Part shown: piece by piece, positions 1 through 10,474 of the stretch
Position numbering within the stretch: the first letter of the stretch is position 1
Layout: the number at the start of each line of letters is the position of its first letter
Assembly: GCA_018882895.1 (NCBI GenBank)
Contig: VERF01000006.1
Span: forward strand, 1 to 64,000
Direction: 5' to 3'
Source: Candidatus Kapaibacterium sp.
GTDB lineage: Bacteria > Bacteroidota > Ignavibacteria > Kapaibacteriales > Kapaibacteriaceae
DNA: 64,000 nt
Made by a program: the position numbers and the translations under genes
Notes under the pieces: model-generated
Told to the model about the DNA's origin: nothing
Databases searched by the model: none
Seen by the model: the letters and a program-made list of their open reading frames with translations, nothing else

Positions 1-312
1 GCGGCTGTCGACGCTTCAAAGGTTGTCGTGGTCAGCGTTAACGAAGAAGAAGAGCTCAACGCAGATGTGACCATCGCTCCCAACCCTGCACAGGGATCGG
101 CGACGGTGCGAGTGGCATCAGCAAGTTTGGGTGTCATGTCCATCACGGTTCTTTCGTCCATCGGTGAGCGTGTGATGACCTCGACCAGCCCTGGTGCGAT
201 TGGCTCATGGGATGTAACGATCCAGACCGATTCGTTGGCTGCCGGACTCTACAACGTGATCGTCGAGCAAGCAGGTCGTCGCACAGTTCGTGCGCTGTCT
301 GTGGTTCGCTGA
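1..312 (+). CDS. C-terminal fragment of a secreted protein with T9SS type A sorting domain (5' truncated by window edge)
   Basis: Frame is open from base 1; APNPAQGSATVRV...LGVMSITVLSSIGERV...LAAGLYNVIVEQAGRRTVRALSVVR fits a T9SS C-terminal sorting domain. Confidence 0.8.
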   Translation, partial: AAVDASKVVVVSVNEEEELNADVTIAPNPAQGSATVRVASASLGVMSITVLSSIGERVMTSTSPGAIGSWDVTIQTDSLAAGLYNVIVEQAGRRTVRALSVVR

Positions 313-425
313 TCGTAGGCGAGGTGTTCGATCTCCTCACGCGAGAGTTAGGGCCATTCCGTCCGTATCTGTAGCGTGACGTTTCTGAAACAACTGATTC
401 AACTGTGGTTTACAAGGAGTGCACA

Positions 426-3400
426 ATGGCACATCGGTACATCCTCACAATCATCACGCTCTGCTTTGCAGCGACTGCATCGTGGGCTGGCATCACGGGC
501 ATTCTTGCCGGTAAGGTTACCGACAAGGAAGGAAGTCCGGTTGCCGGAGCAGCGATCCGCGTGCTCGGAACCACGCGTGGTGCAAACTCCAAGCTTGACG
601 GGAAGTACACAGTCGTCAATATCAACGCAGGATCGTACGATGTACGCGTCACGGCTATTGGCTACGACACGGTCGTCAAGCGAGTATCGATCGTCGCGGA
701 CCAAACCTTGACCGTCAACTTTGTAATGAACCAAGGCGGCGTTCGGATGCGTGAGGTTGACGTAACCGCCGAGCGTGAAATGGTGCGACCGACTGATGTT
801 GGTTCTACTCGCGCTACCAAGGGTGAGGACCTCGTCAAAATCGGTCGCGATAACATTGCATCTGTACTTTCATTGAGCGCTGGTATCCGTGCTTCCGGCA
901 ACAACTTCGTTGTCCGCGGGGGCCGCACAAACGAAACGCAGGTCATGGTTGACGGTCTCACGGTGACGGATCAGTTCACGGGCGGTCTCGGAAACGTTGG
1001 ATCGACGATCTCGGCTGCCATGCCAAGCCCCCTTGCCACCGAGCAGGTGGTGGCTCAAACTGGTGGATTCAGTGCTGAGTACGGGAATGCCGTTGCTGGT
1101 ATTGTGAACACGGTGGTCAAGACGGGTCGCACGGACCGTTATGAAGGTCAGCTCCGCTGGCGCAAGGACGTTCCATTCCTCTTCGGTACGGCAGGAAATG
1201 GAATTCAGGCCGGTGCCCCCAACGAGGATGTAGTTGACGTCACCCTTGGCGGACCACTCGGACTCGGTAAGTCAACATTCTTCGTCTCAGTCCGCAACAC
1301 GTTCCAATTGTATCGTAATGCCGGTCTGCAAGTGATCGACCCAATTGGCAACAATTGGGGTCTACTTCCGAACAATCGCACATGGGCTCGCAACATCACG
1401 CCGCGTATGCGATTCCAATTCGACGACAATTCAGCACTTCTCGTCGGCGGCTCCTACGGCATGCTGGCCGGAGAGCTTTCGAGCATTGGGTGGCTATACG
1501 CCAAAAACCAGGGTTACAAAACCGACTTTTTCGGGAATCAGGTTCTCGACGCCAATGGGCAGCCGATTGGCAACGGTGTTTACGAACGGATGGCTAAGCA
1601 GCCGATTGTCCAGGAATTCACGACAAACGGCTTTGCGCAACTCAACCAGACGCTTGGTACGAACACATTCTTTGATATTCGTGCTTCGTACAATGCCAAG
1701 GTTACCGAGGTTGGGAAGCGGAAGTCCTTTGAAGCACCTGGGCTCTTCTCGGGCATCGAACTCTACCAGCCAGTTGATGAGTTGGCAATAGATGATATCC
1801 GCTACAGAGTAAACGAGCGCAATACGATTCTTGATGATTACGATTACCTGCGCCAAAACACACTCTCAAATGACGGCTTCAACCCTATTGAGCGCACAAA
1901 GCGTAATCCGATTACAGGGTACTACGAAGGCACATCCGACGCGCAATCAACAAACAACCCATTCGGCCTTATCGGATTCTTCTTCAATCACGGCAACACG
2001 GCGTCCGTTGAGTTTCGGAACGCTGTGTTCCTTCAATTCGATGGTAACATCACTCACAACCTCGAAGTTGGTGATACGCGTCACGTGATCAAGGGCGGAT
2101 TTGAGTTTCGGACCTTTGATCTGTCTCTCTATTCGAATGGGGCTCCGTGGAGCGGTAACAATTTCGCTCAGGCCTACGGTCGTCCGAACGTCACCGACAC
2201 TTCCCGCCCCAGTGGTGTTCGTAAGCCAACGTCGGCATCAATGTTTATTCAAGATCAGATCATGCTCAAGGGGCTTGTTCTTACGGCAGGCCTTCGCATG
2301 GATTATCTGAATGCCAATGCCACAACCTTCGATGTCGGAAATCCAGACTCGGTAACACCTGACGCAACGACAAAGCTGAACTTTGGACCACGGGTCTCGG
2401 TAACATATCCGATCACGCAGCGTCAGAACTTTCAGCTGTCCTATGGTATCTACTATCAGAACCCACCGTGGTCAAACTTCTTTGACGGCGTGTACTCTGA
2501 CCCGAGGTTCCAAGACTTTTTCGGCAACACGAACCTTCAGCCGCAGCGCACAAATCAATTCCAGGTGGCCTACAACCACCAGCTGAACGACGAGCTGGCG
2601 TTGTCGTTCACCGGTTATTACAACGACATTCAAAACCAGCCTTCCGTTCGTATTGATACGTTCGAGGGTCGGCCAAAGTATCAGTACGACCTCGCATCAT
2701 ATGGTACCTCACGCGGTATCGAAATGACATTCATGAAGCGTCTGACGAACAACTGGTCATTCAACATCAACTACACCATTGCAAATGTTCGTGGAAACGC
2801 AAACTCTGCCACACAGCTGCCTCCTGTTGACCCACTGACAGGAGACCTTCAGTTCCCAATCGTTGACTTCCCACTGAGCAACGACCTTCCGCAGCGTATC
2901 AATGCGGTTCTCGGTTTTGCATGGGGTAAGGACGAGGGACCAACGATTGCAGGGATACCGATCCTAGAAAATCTCAATGTGAATGTGTCGGGTTTCTGGC
3001 AGTCGGGTCTTCCTTATACACCTGTCAATATCCGTGGTCAGATCAATGGACAACTCAACTCTGGTCGCTTCCCATCGAATTGGAACACGGAAATGCGTCT
3101 GACGCGTACGATTCCACTGACGAATGTCCTGGGCGGTCGTACAGCAGTCGATCTCATTCTTGACATTGAGAATCTCCTCAACTACACGGGCGCGGTTTCT
3201 TTCTTTCCAGCAACGCGCAGTCCTGACCAAGATGGTTTCAACCTGAATCGTCGTCTTTCAGACTTGACAAGTGCTGTCTATTACCGTGAGGCCGACCCTT
3301 CGAACAAGGCTTCGTTTTCCGAAAATCAATACGATCGCTACGGTAACCGGTACTACCAAGAGCGCGTCGACTTCAATAAGGACGGGCGCGTGTCCCCCGA

Positions 3401-3506
3401 GGAAACCTACCGCGGTTACCAGGAATATGTGTCGATGGTCATTGCACGACGGGTTAACTATCAGTTCCCACGTCGTGTGTTCTTCGCCGTTTCGTTCCGG
3501 TTTTAA
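426..3506 (+). CDS. TonB-dependent receptor with N-terminal carboxypeptidase-regulatory-like domain
   Basis: Signal peptide; GKVTDKEGSPVAGAAIRVLGTTRGANSKLDGKYTVVNINAGSYDVRV; plug (VRGGRTNETQVMVDGLTV); terminal aromatic FAVSFRF; start ATG at 426 behind AAGGAG. Confidence 0.88.
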   Translation: MAHRYILTIITLCFAATASWAGITGILAGKVTDKEGSPVAGAAIRVLGTTRGANSKLDGKYTVVNINAGSYDVRVTAIGYDTVVKRVSIVADQTLTVNFVMNQGGVRMREVDVTAEREMVRPTDVGSTRATKGEDLVKIGRDNIASVLSLSAGIRASGNNFVVRGGRTNETQVMVDGLTVTDQFTGGLGNVGSTISAAMPSPLATEQVVAQTGGFSAEYGNAVAGIVNTVVKTGRTDRYEGQLRWRKDVPFLFGTAGNGIQAGAPNEDVVDVTLGGPLGLGKSTFFVSVRNTFQLYRNAGLQVIDPIGNNWGLLPNNRTWARNITPRMRFQFDDNSALLVGGSYGMLAGELSSIGWLYAKNQGYKTDFFGNQVLDANGQPIGNGVYERMAKQPIVQEFTTNGFAQLNQTLGTNTFFDIRASYNAKVTEVGKRKSFEAPGLFSGIELYQPVDELAIDDIRYRVNERNTILDDYDYLRQNTLSNDGFNPIERTKRNPITGYYEGTSDAQSTNNPFGLIGFFFNHGNTASVEFRNAVFLQFDGNITHNLEVGDTRHVIKGGFEFRTFDLSLYSNGAPWSGNNFAQAYGRPNVTDTSRPSGVRKPTSASMFIQDQIMLKGLVLTAGLRMDYLNANATTFDVGNPDSVTPDATTKLNFGPRVSVTYPITQRQNFQLSYGIYYQNPPWSNFFDGVYSDPRFQDFFGNTNLQPQRTNQFQVAYNHQLNDELALSFTGYYNDIQNQPSVRIDTFEGRPKYQYDLASYGTSRGIEMTFMKRLTNNWSFNINYTIANVRGNANSATQLPPVDPLTGDLQFPIVDFPLSNDLPQRINAVLGFAWGKDEGPTIAGIPILENLNVNVSGFWQSGLPYTPVNIRGQINGQLNSGRFPSNWNTEMRLTRTIPLTNVLGGRTAVDLILDIENLLNYTGAVSFFPATRSPDQDGFNLNRRLSDLTSAVYYREADPSNKASFSENQYDRYGNRYYQERVDFNKDGRVSPEETYRGYQEYVSMVIARRVNYQFPRRVFFAVSFRF

Positions 3507-3556
3507 CTGAAAGGATAGCAGCGATGACAATACCCACGATGAAACTTGGAGAAGCT

Positions 3557-6500
3557 ATGAATTTCTTATGGTGGCGTTCGATCGCGGTCGCGGTTTTTGT
3601 TCTCGGCGCGGTCACTGTCTCGGCTGACATTAATCGAGACACCAAGAACCGCAAGGGCAGCGATGCCGAAGACGTGCAACGGACCCCGACCGGCGTTTTC
3701 GATCAGCAGAGGAACAATAAGTCCAAGATCGACTTTATAACGACGAACTATGGAATCTTCGGATTTGACGTTGTGAACGGTCAGGGTGGCGCATTCTGGC
3801 CAAGGGGGCGTAACAACCAGTACCTCTTTGCTGGTGGCGCTTGGTTTGGTGCGCGGAAGCGACCTCCGGGTTCTGACACGCTTCGTAAGCGTGTAATGAT
3901 CACCTACAATCCAAACTCCGGCCGCTCATGGATGGTACCGGGCTCAGTCAATGATGGCCCGCTGGTCAATTCGGCAGATGCCTTCAAGAACAAGTACAGA
4001 ACATACTTCTCGACAGATTTCTCTGATGAGACGGGCGTCGAAAAGATTAATTCTGAACTTCCGAATTGGCCGATCTGGGACAATGATGCGACAAAGACAC
4101 TCCGAGTAAACAACTACTTCGGTAACTATGTCGATAAGATCGAGGATCGAACAAGGCTGGGTGTGAGAAATGTGCCAGCATTCGTTTCCGGCGAAGATGT
4201 TTTCTGTACATACAAGGACACCGATCTTTCTCGGTACGAAGGTGGTGCCCCACGACGTAGGGCCGAAGGTTTCCCACTAGGATTCCAAATCGAACAGATC
4301 GTCTATTCCTGGGGATTTGGCGATTACGGCGACATTCTTTTCATGAAGTATCTGTTCATCCACCCCGAACAGTTTGGCGACACCCTGTATGACTGTTGGA
4401 TGGCCGCCGTGCAAGATGTCGACATTGCTTTGCGTACCAACAGTGCGGCTGGTGCTGCGAACGACCGTGCCCGTTACTACAACGAGCGTCCAGACCTCAA
4501 TCTTGCTGTGCAGTGGACAAATGGTGATCGTGGAGAGGCAGGACAGGGCTTCGGATATCTTGGATTCAACTTCCTTGAGTCACCAGCAGTTGATGCGGAC
4601 AAATTCATCCGCAACGACAAGAGTCAATTTCCCGTGTCAGAACAGCTTGGTTTGCAAACCATGCGCAACTGGCCTATTGTCGAGGATCCACTCGAAAACG
4701 AAGACCGCTACAACTTTATCTCAAGCCAACGTCGTGATGGTGACCTTGGCCCCGGAGACCGTCGTCTGATGATGGCAACGGGACCATTTAACATGCGTCC
4801 GGGGGATTCCGCTCGTATTGTGATCGGTATCGTGCTTGCTTCTACAGCAAAAGGTGGCGATGCCGACGGAACGGTAGAGGATATGGCAGAACTGATCCGC
4901 AAAGTACAGTTTGCACAGTTCGTCTATGACAATGCCTTTATCGCTCCAGTTCCGCCACGCGAAGCCAATTTCAAGTTCAAACGCACTGGTCCGCCGGCTT
5001 CATCCGTCCCGGTAGGAGAGGATGGGTGGTTCCCGTTCAATAATGGAGTTGCTATTCAGTGGGATTCCGCTTCAGAGCTTTCCGTAGACACACTTGAGCA
5101 AGGCCTCGACTTCATGGGGTATCGGTTGTATCGCGCACGTCGCACAGACCTTGATACCTTTGACACAGATTTCCGTTTGAATGCCCGTAAAGGACCTCTT
5201 GGCTGGAAACAGATCGCTCAGTTTGTGGTCCCATCGCCGTACAGCAAGTTCGGTGAGATTGTCCCTTCTGTCGAAGGTGTTAAGATCGACCAGTTCAGAG
5301 TCGTTGATGTCGTAAAGCCCAATTCACGTCGCGCGCTGGTAGCTCGGACGCTCAATTTTGCCGAACCATGGGGCTCATATTTTGCTCAGCTACAGAATAA
5401 CCGTGATCCGCGCCGTTTGCGTAACGGACAGGTTGTCTATAACACGAATTCAGATGGAACGCTTAAGACAAGCGGGTTCACGAACGGAGTTCCCAACTTC
5501 GACAAGCTTGACTCGATTCAGTTCTGTTACATGCGCAGCAAGATTGATACAATCCCTGCCGTGTCGCGTTTGAACACGGGTGCCGTTGACGACGCTCAGG
5601 CTTTGCGTGCGACCGATTCTCTGATTCGCTTCATCCTTAAGCGTCAGGTAGTCCTAGAGCCATTCCGATTCCCCGAAGTAGACCAGGTCACACTTCCCGA
5701 TGGCTCTGTGGTCGATGAAGTAAAGTTCCGCCCCTTTGAAGAGTTGAATGAAGTTCGCAAGGGGCTGATCGCACGACACATTCGTAGACTCACGAACAAT
5801 CGAACCTTCATCGATATTGGCGACGACAATCGCAATGGGACCGTCGAATTCTCTACAGATCCGGAGCGCAGTGAGAAGTTGATCAACAATGTTGATTACT
5901 ACTATGCGCTGCGGGCCTTCGACGAAGGCGATTATTCGAATGCCACAGAGTCAAAGTTGAATGACAGGGCAAACGCAAACACCATCGCGACTTCGCCTCG
6001 CGGTGCTCGTCCGGGTGAGTCTGTGCAGTTTGAGTTAACAACGGATGCGGAGAATGCAAAGCGTCTCGGAGGCATCTACAATATCCGACTGCTTGTCAAT
6101 GACCAACAGAGATTCAACCAGCTGTTTGCCGGACGCACATTGAACCTGACCTTTAACCGCATCTGGGATGGGTTTCCGTACAAAAACAATCAGAATGATC
6201 TTGTTGGACTTTATGGAGCCTTGTTCACATTGCGTGATTCGGCCACTGGTGACGAAATCGCACAATGGAGCAGCTTACTTCCACCGGTCCTGTGTGGTTT
6301 AGGACGTGAAGGTCGGCCGTTCTCGTACTTCACGGAGCAGACTCGAACATGGGTTGATGCGGCGTTCTATGATGATGGTATTGATTCCATTTTCGATCTA
6401 CGCGACACTAGCCTTATCCGTGTTGATACTGTCACGTTCGGCTTTGATACAAGCCGTGAGAAGAAGGTCCGTGCCGGATCGTACACGACAGATGTTTTCT

Positions 6501-7894
6501 GCGAAAATCCCCAGTATGCATTCGGAACCATAGGTCTGGCATTTGACTATGCGATCGAGCAATGGGGGGGTGTGTATCGTGCTGACACGGCCTACATCGT
6601 TAACGGACCAGCCAACATTGCCGTAACTAGGGCCAATACTGTGGCAGGACTCTACAATTTCTCAAATGCGCTGAACCCGGCACCACCATTTATCGAACTG
6701 CCGTATCCTGGATTCGTTCCACGAGTTCCATGGCCAATTTCATACAACAACGGACCTGGTGTCTATGAGATCACATTCAAGGGCGGTGGCAGAGAGTCTC
6801 TTACAACAAAATTTGCTCTGAACACAACAGACGATGTTGGCAAGGATTCTACAATGACGTTTCCGGATGTTGAATATCTCGAATATGAGATTCGAAACAG
6901 CTACTCGTTCATGCGTGCCGATGCGAAACCCGACGGAACAATTGATTCGGTTGCTGTCTCGTACCCGTTTAATCTTACACCGCAGTCAATCGACTACTCG
7001 AGTGTTCCACCTGCAGAACAGCGGAACTATCCGAATGCCGAACTTGTCACACCTGGCAGTTTTGCTGCCGCATCTTTCGGGTGGCGTAACTCTCGTAACG
7101 GTGAGTGGAGTCCAGCGCGTCTTCGTTTTTACGCAGCGCAAAACAACTCGGGGCGTCCGCTTGGTCAGCAGCTCCGCTACTACAAGTCACGAACTGTATC
7201 AACAACCGGCAAGGACACGTTGGACTTTGTCAACGTGATTTCAATCGGCGGCGCACAGTTTGTCCTTGATGCATCACTGCGAGGCCGCAGAACGTCGAGC
7301 AACTCGGTTGTGCCCAACGCCCCAACTACGGCGAATCCACCAACTGCTTTTCCATCTGAGGACTTCAAGCCAGGTGACAAGGTGGTGGTGTCGACTTTTG
7401 GCGGTGCATTCGGCTTCCCATTTGATAATGCAACTGCCAAGATCCGGGTTAAGCAGTACGACAAATTTGATGCTGCGACGAAGACGGATTCGTACACAGA
7501 CGAAAACATGGAACAGGTGCAGGTAGTGCCGAACCCATTCTATGTCTCGCATGAGGGGATGAGTTCGCCGTTCCAGGGCAAGATCTACTTCACGCGTCTT
7601 CCTCGTGTTTGCACCATCAACATTTACACCGTGAATGGCGAACTCGTCCGTACGATCGAACACAACGAGCTTGACCCTCTTCTCACCGGCAATACCGTTG
7701 AACGCCGTGAAAATTCCGAGCGGGCGCAGATTGGCGCAGACGTTTGGGATCTGCTTACGAGAAGTCAGCAGAGCAAGCGTCGCGCAGTAAGTCAAATGTT
7801 CATCGCGAAGATCGAAACGCCGAGTGGCGCTTCCGTTATTCGCAAGTTCGCAGTTGTTGTCGGCCCAGCCCGATTCGTCGGCGAAGGAGAATAA
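3557..7894 (+). CDS. Very large secreted protein with FlgD/T9SS-like C-terminal Ig-type domain, function unknown
   Basis: Signal peptide MNFLWWRSIAVAVFVLGAVTVSA; C-terminal VVPNPFYVSHEG...INIYTVNGELVRTIEH...MFIAKIETPSGASVIRKFAVV. Confidence 0.7.
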   Translation: MNFLWWRSIAVAVFVLGAVTVSADINRDTKNRKGSDAEDVQRTPTGVFDQQRNNKSKIDFITTNYGIFGFDVVNGQGGAFWPRGRNNQYLFAGGAWFGARKRPPGSDTLRKRVMITYNPNSGRSWMVPGSVNDGPLVNSADAFKNKYRTYFSTDFSDETGVEKINSELPNWPIWDNDATKTLRVNNYFGNYVDKIEDRTRLGVRNVPAFVSGEDVFCTYKDTDLSRYEGGAPRRRAEGFPLGFQIEQIVYSWGFGDYGDILFMKYLFIHPEQFGDTLYDCWMAAVQDVDIALRTNSAAGAANDRARYYNERPDLNLAVQWTNGDRGEAGQGFGYLGFNFLESPAVDADKFIRNDKSQFPVSEQLGLQTMRNWPIVEDPLENEDRYNFISSQRRDGDLGPGDRRLMMATGPFNMRPGDSARIVIGIVLASTAKGGDADGTVEDMAELIRKVQFAQFVYDNAFIAPVPPREANFKFKRTGPPASSVPVGEDGWFPFNNGVAIQWDSASELSVDTLEQGLDFMGYRLYRARRTDLDTFDTDFRLNARKGPLGWKQIAQFVVPSPYSKFGEIVPSVEGVKIDQFRVVDVVKPNSRRALVARTLNFAEPWGSYFAQLQNNRDPRRLRNGQVVYNTNSDGTLKTSGFTNGVPNFDKLDSIQFCYMRSKIDTIPAVSRLNTGAVDDAQALRATDSLIRFILKRQVVLEPFRFPEVDQVTLPDGSVVDEVKFRPFEELNEVRKGLIARHIRRLTNNRTFIDIGDDNRNGTVEFSTDPERSEKLINNVDYYYALRAFDEGDYSNATESKLNDRANANTIATSPRGARPGESVQFELTTDAENAKRLGGIYNIRLLVNDQQRFNQLFAGRTLNLTFNRIWDGFPYKNNQNDLVGLYGALFTLRDSATGDEIAQWSSLLPPVLCGLGREGRPFSYFTEQTRTWVDAAFYDDGIDSIFDLRDTSLIRVDTVTFGFDTSREKKVRAGSYTTDVFCENPQYAFGTIGLAFDYAIEQWGGVYRADTAYIVNGPANIAVTRANTVAGLYNFSNALNPAPPFIELPYPGFVPRVPWPISYNNGPGVYEITFKGGGRESLTTKFALNTTDDVGKDSTMTFPDVEYLEYEIRNSYSFMRADAKPDGTIDSVAVSYPFNLTPQSIDYSSVPPAEQRNYPNAELVTPGSFAAASFGWRNSRNGEWSPARLRFYAAQNNSGRPLGQQLRYYKSRTVSTTGKDTLDFVNVISIGGAQFVLDASLRGRRTSSNSVVPNAPTTANPPTAFPSEDFKPGDKVVVSTFGGAFGFPFDNATAKIRVKQYDKFDAATKTDSYTDENMEQVQVVPNPFYVSHEGMSSPFQGKIYFTRLPRVCTINIYTVNGELVRTIEHNELDPLLTGNTVERRENSERAQIGADVWDLLTRSQQSKRRAVSQMFIAKIETPSGASVIRKFAVVVGPARFVGEGE

Positions 7895-7905
7895 GGAGTA
7901 CACTC

Positions 7906-8976
7906 ATGAAGACAACACGCGTTACATCTCTCCTCGTAGGCGTCGTTACTCTGCTGATGTCGGCATATCATGCCGGTGCGCAGGCGACGATCGCCGCAAC
8001 AGATTTCACGAAGGTTGGCCTTTCCGGAGGTCAGTTCCTGAAGATCGGCATCGGTGCTCGTGCCACAGGTATGGGCGGGGCGTACTCAGCCGTTGCGAAT
8101 GATCTGTCATCCGTGTTCTGGAACGCTGCCGGCATAGCTTCGATCAAGAAGTACTCAGCTGATTTCAGCCAGACATTTTGGTTCGCTGGTATGTCGCACA
8201 ATTACGCGGCAGCCGTCATCCCGGTAAGCGAGAACTATCGACTTGCAGCAAGCCTTACCAATTTCACGAGCGGAGACATTCGTATCACAACGATGGATCA
8301 GCAAGATGGAACTGGTGGTATCTATCAGGTCAGCGATGTTGCCATCGGTCTGACGTTTGCTGGAAACCTAACAGAGCAGTTCTCCTTCGGCGTGACGGCC
8401 AAGTACATCTCCATGGGCTTCACGAATATGAATGCCGGTGGAATCGTCTTTGACGTCGGCACTCGGTACGAAACCGGTTTCGAAGGGATCGTTCTTGGCT
8501 TTAGCATCAACTCCCTTGGGACGCAGATGGAGTACTCCGGATCGGACGTTGCACGCGCGAACAATCCCGTGAACGGCGTCAACACGCAGCCGATCGATAT
8601 GCGAATGCTGACGCAGCCCTTTGACATGCCCCTTTCATTCCGCATGGGACTCTCAACGGACCTGTGCAAGGGGGCACTCTTCGAACCTGAAGTTGATGGC
8701 AGTGGCGTGCTCCAGCACTCACTGATCACGGCAGTTGATTTTGAGACATTCTCAGACGTTGCCGAGCAGTTTGCTTTGGGAGCAGAGTACACCTGGAAAG
8801 AGCTCGTTAGCGTGCGTGCAGGGTATCGCACTGGCACCGATCAATTTGGTCTCAGTGGTGGCGTCGGACTGCGCTACGTCAGTGAGGATTTCTCAGGTCG
8901 CATTGACTATTCCGTGTCTCCGACAAAGAATATTGGTATGATCAGCCGCGTAAGCATCTCGATGCGATTCGATTGA
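7906..8976 (+). CDS. PorV/PorQ family outer-membrane protein
   Basis: FLKIGIGARATGMGGAYSAVANDLSSVFWNAAGIA motif typical of PorV/PorQ/UPF0164; signal peptide at 7906 rather than at the ORF-track start. Confidence 0.85.
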   Translation: MKTTRVTSLLVGVVTLLMSAYHAGAQATIAATDFTKVGLSGGQFLKIGIGARATGMGGAYSAVANDLSSVFWNAAGIASIKKYSADFSQTFWFAGMSHNYAAAVIPVSENYRLAASLTNFTSGDIRITTMDQQDGTGGIYQVSDVAIGLTFAGNLTEQFSFGVTAKYISMGFTNMNAGGIVFDVGTRYETGFEGIVLGFSINSLGTQMEYSGSDVARANNPVNGVNTQPIDMRMLTQPFDMPLSFRMGLSTDLCKGALFEPEVDGSGVLQHSLITAVDFETFSDVAEQFALGAEYTWKELVSVRAGYRTGTDQFGLSGGVGLRYVSEDFSGRIDYSVSPTKNIGMISRVSISMRFD

Positions 8977-9004
8977 TCTCCAGTTTCATGATCCTAGACG
9001 TTTT

Positions 9005-9035
9005 AATGCCGTCGATCGTCGAGATCGGCGGCATT
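9005..9035. terminator. Strong hairpin (13-bp stem with one T-G wobble), possible terminator
   Basis: AATGCCGTCGATC-GTCGA-GATCGGCGGCATT after the porV-like gene; no clear T-tract. Confidence 0.45.
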
Positions 9036-9067
9036 GTCATTTGAACCCCAACATGCGTTGACTAACC

Positions 9068-10474
9068 ATGAAACGTTTGATTCTCCATCTGCTGTGCATC
9101 GTGACATGTACCAGTTTGGCCCGCGCTCAGCGTTCGATTGACGTAACAGCAGATATTGTTCAGTTCCGAGGCGCTAACGGGACTGTGAAGTGGGAGTTCC
9201 AGTACGCGTTTGCCGACACCGCTCTGCGCTATGTGATTGCCCCTTCGGGATTTGTTGGTGAATTGTACTGTCGTTTGGAGCTATCACGTGACACAGGGCT
9301 TGTTCACGTCGATGAATGGGTGGCCTCTGTGCCGAGTCCTGTCGCTACACCTAGTCATCGCCAGTTCTATTCGGGGGTCCGAGCAGTTAACCTGACATCC
9401 GGCAACTATGCGGTCAAGTTCTCCGCTTGTGATGTGAACGACTCGCTGAGACGCACCGCTTTGTCCTTCAAAAGCGTTGTTCCGGTGCAGGGCCTGCGCC
9501 CGACCCTTTCGGATATCATGTTCGTCATGCCCGGCAAGGGGTCGGAAAAGTTCCTGCGTAATGGAGTGTCTGCTGATCCCAATCCGCGACATGAGGTGAT
9601 CGGCGCAGAGCCGACACTTGCCATCTATGCCGAGATCTATAACGCAAGCCAGGCCAAGCTGGGTGACTTCGATGTTGGCGTTTCGGTGATCGACAATATC
9701 CGAGATGAGCAGTTCGTTACCTATTTGCCTATGAAAGCACTGAGCGACGGACTTGTGGTGCGTGAAGAATTCCCGCTGCTCGGCATTTCATCGGGCGTCT
9801 ATTATGTGCGCCTGCAACTGCTGACGAAAGATCATCAGACCGTTCTCGACACGAAGGAAGACAAGTTCTTTCTGCTCAATCCCGAAGAGCCCCCTGCCGG
9901 CCAGAGGATGCTAACTGAAGATGAGCATTTTCAAGCCTCGGAATGGGCGATCTTAGTCGGAGAAAAGCTCAAGTTGGAGATGGAGCTCTCAGATATCCTC
10001 GCAACCAAGGCCGAGCTGGATGTTCGCAAGTCCTGCACGAATGAACGCGCTCAGCAGCGCTATTTATACCGCTTCTGGAAGGTTCGCGACCCCGAATCCA
10101 GCACAAATGCCAACGAACGACTCGATCAGTTCCGTGCCAACTTTAAGCGTGCACAAACCTTCTACAAGAGTCCGACGTACCCGGATGGATGGCGCACAGA
10201 CCGTGGTGTGATCCTTCTCAAGTTTGGCGTCCCGACGCAGATCGAGCGATTCGATCACAACACGGATGCCAAGCCATACGAGAAGTGGTTCTACCAGGAT
10301 ATTCAGGGTGGGGTAGAGTTCTACTTTGTTGACATGATGATGCAGCAGAACTACAAGCTGGTACACTCAACCATGCTTGGACAGATCAGCCAGCCGAACT
10401 GGTTCAATCTCTTTGCAAGGGCGTTCAGTCCCAATCCGAATCCTGTTAACCCACAGCCGGGTCTGCCCAGGTAA
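9068..10474 (+). CDS. GWxTD domain-containing protein
   Basis: C-terminal GWRTDRGVILLKFGVPTQIE...YEKWFYQDIQGGVEFYFVD matches the GWxTD domain; signal peptide. Confidence 0.85.
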   Translation: MKRLILHLLCIVTCTSLARAQRSIDVTADIVQFRGANGTVKWEFQYAFADTALRYVIAPSGFVGELYCRLELSRDTGLVHVDEWVASVPSPVATPSHRQFYSGVRAVNLTSGNYAVKFSACDVNDSLRRTALSFKSVVPVQGLRPTLSDIMFVMPGKGSEKFLRNGVSADPNPRHEVIGAEPTLAIYAEIYNASQAKLGDFDVGVSVIDNIRDEQFVTYLPMKALSDGLVVREEFPLLGISSGVYYVRLQLLTKDHQTVLDTKEDKFFLLNPEEPPAGQRMLTEDEHFQASEWAILVGEKLKLEMELSDILATKAELDVRKSCTNERAQQRYLYRFWKVRDPESSTNANERLDQFRANFKRAQTFYKSPTYPDGWRTDRGVILLKFGVPTQIERFDHNTDAKPYEKWFYQDIQGGVEFYFVDMMMQQNYKLVHSTMLGQISQPNWFNLFARAFSPNPNPVNPQPGLPR

